The translations under genes and the position numbers were made by a program. A stretch of DNA of 64,000 nucleotides from Bradyrhizobium niftali. GTDB taxonomy: Bacteria > Pseudomonadota > Alphaproteobacteria > Rhizobiales > Xanthobacteraceae. Below the pieces are notes generated by a model that saw only the letters and a program-made list of their open reading frames with translations, did no database searches and was not told where the DNA came from. The DNA lies in contig NZ_SPQT01000028.1 in the NCBI RefSeq assembly GCF_004571025.1, positions 1-64,000 on the forward strand, in the 5' to 3' direction. Position 1 is the first letter of the stretch. Each line of letters begins with the position of its first letter. Positions 59,766 through 64,000 of the stretch are shown here, in pieces.

Positions 59766-59973
59766 GGGGCCAATCTCCGCCGAAGGCGGCAGTTTGACGC
59801 ATCAACAGGAAAAAAAGCCTTAGCTGGGGTTATAAAAGTATATATCACCCGGATATAAATAGATCTAGGGCTAGCGGAATGGGCACCTCGTTCCCACATC
59901 GTGGAAGCGCGGCGAGGGCGGCCAACAGGCGAATTCCATAGGCGCGAGAAGCGCTTTGTGACTGTCGTTTCGC
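59766..59973. other. upstream part of the long gap before the str operon
   Basis: This is the first part of a 671-base gap (59766-60436). It contains an AT-rich run (ATAAAAGTATATATCACCCG near 59832) just upstream of the minus-strand flavoprotein gene, which may be its promoter. No gene is seen in the whole gap. Confidence 0.35.
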
Positions 59974-60001
59974 CTTGACTTGATCGATTCCCACTTATAG
60001 A
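59974..60001 (+). promoter_or_regulatory. candidate str-operon promoter
   Basis: CTTGAC (59974-59979), 16 bases, then TATAGA (59996-60001) fits the alphaproteobacterial housekeeping promoter. The leader would be about 430 bases long, which is extended for rpsL and may carry structure. Confidence 0.5.
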
Positions 60002-60436
60002 AAGCGCCTCACTTAACGACAGGCGGTGAGCATCGCCAACGTCGGAACGGGCCACCCGTTGATCCCTCAGGGGTCGTTGAAAGACGGGCACCAACCTCGA
60101 CGAATGCCGCTCAAACGCTGTCGATCATAGCTAGGCAATGCCAGTGCGATTTTAGGTCTCTAGAGCTCGTTCTCTTGAGATCGAATTCGGATGCATGACC
60201 TCGGTGCGCGGGCCGCAGCTTTATGCTGATTGGCCTGAAACTGCGGTCCTCTGTGGCGTCGTAACGCTTTCCGCTCGGTGATGGAGCGGTTGGCGCAATT
60301 TCGCTTTGTGCGGATTGTTCCGTGCAGGGCGACCTCGTCGGGCGGGTGGCCCGAACAGAATTGCGGTTCCGGCAACGGGCCGCGCCAAGACAGCGGACCC
60401 GGAAGGGACCGCGGCAGAACAAAGGGTAAGGCCAGG

Positions 60437-60808
60437 ATGCCGACGATCAACCAGCTGATCGCTCAACCGCGTGAAGTGCAGAAGTCGCGCAAGAAGGTGC
60501 CGGCGCTGCAGCAGTCGCCACAGAAGCGTGGTGTTTGCACCCGCGTCTACACCACGACCCCGAAGAAGCCGAACTCGGCGCTTCGTAAGGTCGCCAAGGT
60601 GCGCCTGACCAACGGCTTCGAGGTGATCGGCTACATCCCGGGTGAGGGCCATAACCTTCAGGAGCACTCGGTGGTCATGATCCGCGGCGGCCGCGTCAAG
60701 GACTTGCCTGGCGTGCGCTACCACATCCTCCGCGGCGTTCTGGATACCCAGGGCGTCAAGAACCGTAAGCAGCGTCGTTCGAAGTACGGCGCCAAGCGTC
60801 CGAAGTAA
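60437..60808 (+). CDS. rpsL: 30S ribosomal protein S12
   Basis: A 123-residue decoding-centre protein. The streptomycin-contact residues Lys43 (TTTPKKPNSALRK) and Lys88 (GGRVKDLPGVRYH) are the sensitive wild-type forms. The C-terminus is the normal KQRRSKYGAKRPK. An upstream open frame reaches 60278 but the family start at 60437 (MPTINQLIAQPRE) is certain. It leads the rpsL-rpsG-fusA-tuf operon. Confidence 0.99.
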   Translation: MPTINQLIAQPREVQKSRKKVPALQQSPQKRGVCTRVYTTTPKKPNSALRKVAKVRLTNGFEVIGYIPGEGHNLQEHSVVMIRGGRVKDLPGVRYHILRGVLDTQGVKNRKQRRSKYGAKRPK

Positions 60809-60823
60809 GCGGGAACCAGCTCA

Positions 60824-61294
60824 ATGTCTCGTCGCCACTCAGCGGAAAAGCGCGAAGTTCTCCCGGATCCGAAGTTCGGGAACATCATTGTCACGAAGTT
60901 CATGAACTCGGTGATGTACGCCGGCAAGAAGTCGGTCGCCGAAGGCATCGTCTACGGTGCGTTTGGCATCATCGAAACCAAGACCAAGCAGAACCCGCTC
61001 GGCGTGTTCGAGCAGGCGCTCGAGAACGTCATGCCGACGATCGAGGTTCGTTCCCGCCGCGTCGGCGGCGCGACCTACCAGGTTCCGGTCGAAGTTCGCT
61101 CCACCCGCCGGCAGGCGCTGGGCATCCGCTGGCTGATCTCGGCCGCGCGCGAGCGCAACGAGAAGACGATGACCGAGCGGCTTTCGGCTGAGCTGCTGGA
61201 CGCATCGAACAACCGCGGGAACGCCGTCAAGAAGCGTGAAGACGTGCACCGGATGGCGGAAGCCAACCGCGCCTTCTCGCACTATCGCTGGTAA
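60824..61294 (+). CDS. rpsG: 30S ribosomal protein S7
   Basis: A 156-residue protein that nucleates assembly of the 30S head and contacts tRNA in the E site. It opens MSRRHSAEKREVLPDPKFGN and contains the conserved QVPVEVRSTRRQALGIRWL. It starts 15 bases after rpsL. In other bacteria S7 represses translation of this operon. Length is normal. Confidence 0.99.
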   Translation: MSRRHSAEKREVLPDPKFGNIIVTKFMNSVMYAGKKSVAEGIVYGAFGIIETKTKQNPLGVFEQALENVMPTIEVRSRRVGGATYQVPVEVRSTRRQALGIRWLISAARERNEKTMTERLSAELLDASNNRGNAVKKREDVHRMAEANRAFSHYRW

Positions 61295-61327
61295 CGGCGA
61301 AACAAACGGACTCGCAAGGAACACCCC

Positions 61328-63400
<2,073 letters not shown>

Positions 63401-63440
63401 TTGTCGTCGGTCTCAAGCTGACGATTGAACGGAGAGTCAA

Positions 63441-64000
<560 letters not shown>

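Noticed and set aside
60560..60700. Possible streptomycin-resistance changes in S12
   Set aside because: Lys43 and Lys88 are both present.

Overview
The window comes from a GC-rich alphaproteobacterium and looks like Bradyrhizobium or a close relative. The signs are the alphaproteobacterial order of the ribosomal and RNA polymerase genes, an HWE-type histidine kinase, an Omp25/31-type porin, and many palindromic intergenic repeats of a kind I associate with Bradyrhizobium genomes. The genus is an inference from style; no database search was possible.

Positions 1-22,000 are ordinary accessory chromosome. They hold the start of an IS110 transposase, an HWE kinase, an outer-membrane protein, a class III CoA transferase, a RidA protein, an AraC regulator divergent from a large autotransporter, and a TetR regulator divergent from an acyl-CoA dehydrogenase plus aminoglycoside-phosphotransferase-like kinase pair (a split ACAD10/11 arrangement). 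These are followed by NIPSNAP, LysE and ArgE genes, a TetR/DUF1772 divergent pair with a clear operator candidate, two SDR dehydrogenases, a histidine phosphatase and a beta-lactamase-fold hydrolase. The gaps are crowded with at least five kinds of palindromic repeat. The densest patch is 16,757-17,867.

Positions 21,955-40,305 are the most unusual part. tRNA-Trp (CCA) is followed not by secE but by about 18 kb of carbohydrate genes. Sixteen minus-strand genes, many overlapping, encode sugar epimerases, a nucleotidyltransferase-PfkB kinase fusion in reversed order relative to HldE, a HAD phosphatase, a small-molecule kinase, a split transketolase, two DegT/StrS aminotransferases, a 2-oxoglutarate/Fe(II) oxygenase, a LIC12192-family protein, a WbuC-type cupin, three methyltransferases and a Gfo/Idh/MocA oxidoreductase. 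On the plus strand at the right end lie a GmhA-like isomerase, a truncated flippase-like gene and another C-methyltransferase. No glycosyltransferase or intact transporter is present. The cluster therefore appears to make one unusual activated, probably amino- and methyl-modified, higher-carbon or branched sugar for use elsewhere.

Positions 40,460-54,250 are the secE-nusG-rplK-rplA and rplJ-rplL-rpoB-rpoC block, with a recognisable promoter, an L10-type leader, an rplL-rpoB attenuator and strong terminators. A 2-hydroxyacid dehydrogenase sits between rplA and rplJ.

Positions 54,381-59,765 hold three genes wedged between rpoC and rpsL: an FAD oxidoreductase-methyltransferase fusion, an ABC exporter with acidic tails at both ends, and a convergent FAD oxidoreductase whose 3' end overlaps the exporter. 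Positions 59,974-64,000 are the str operon: promoter, rpsL, rpsG, fusA and the 5' third or more of tuf, cut by the window edge.
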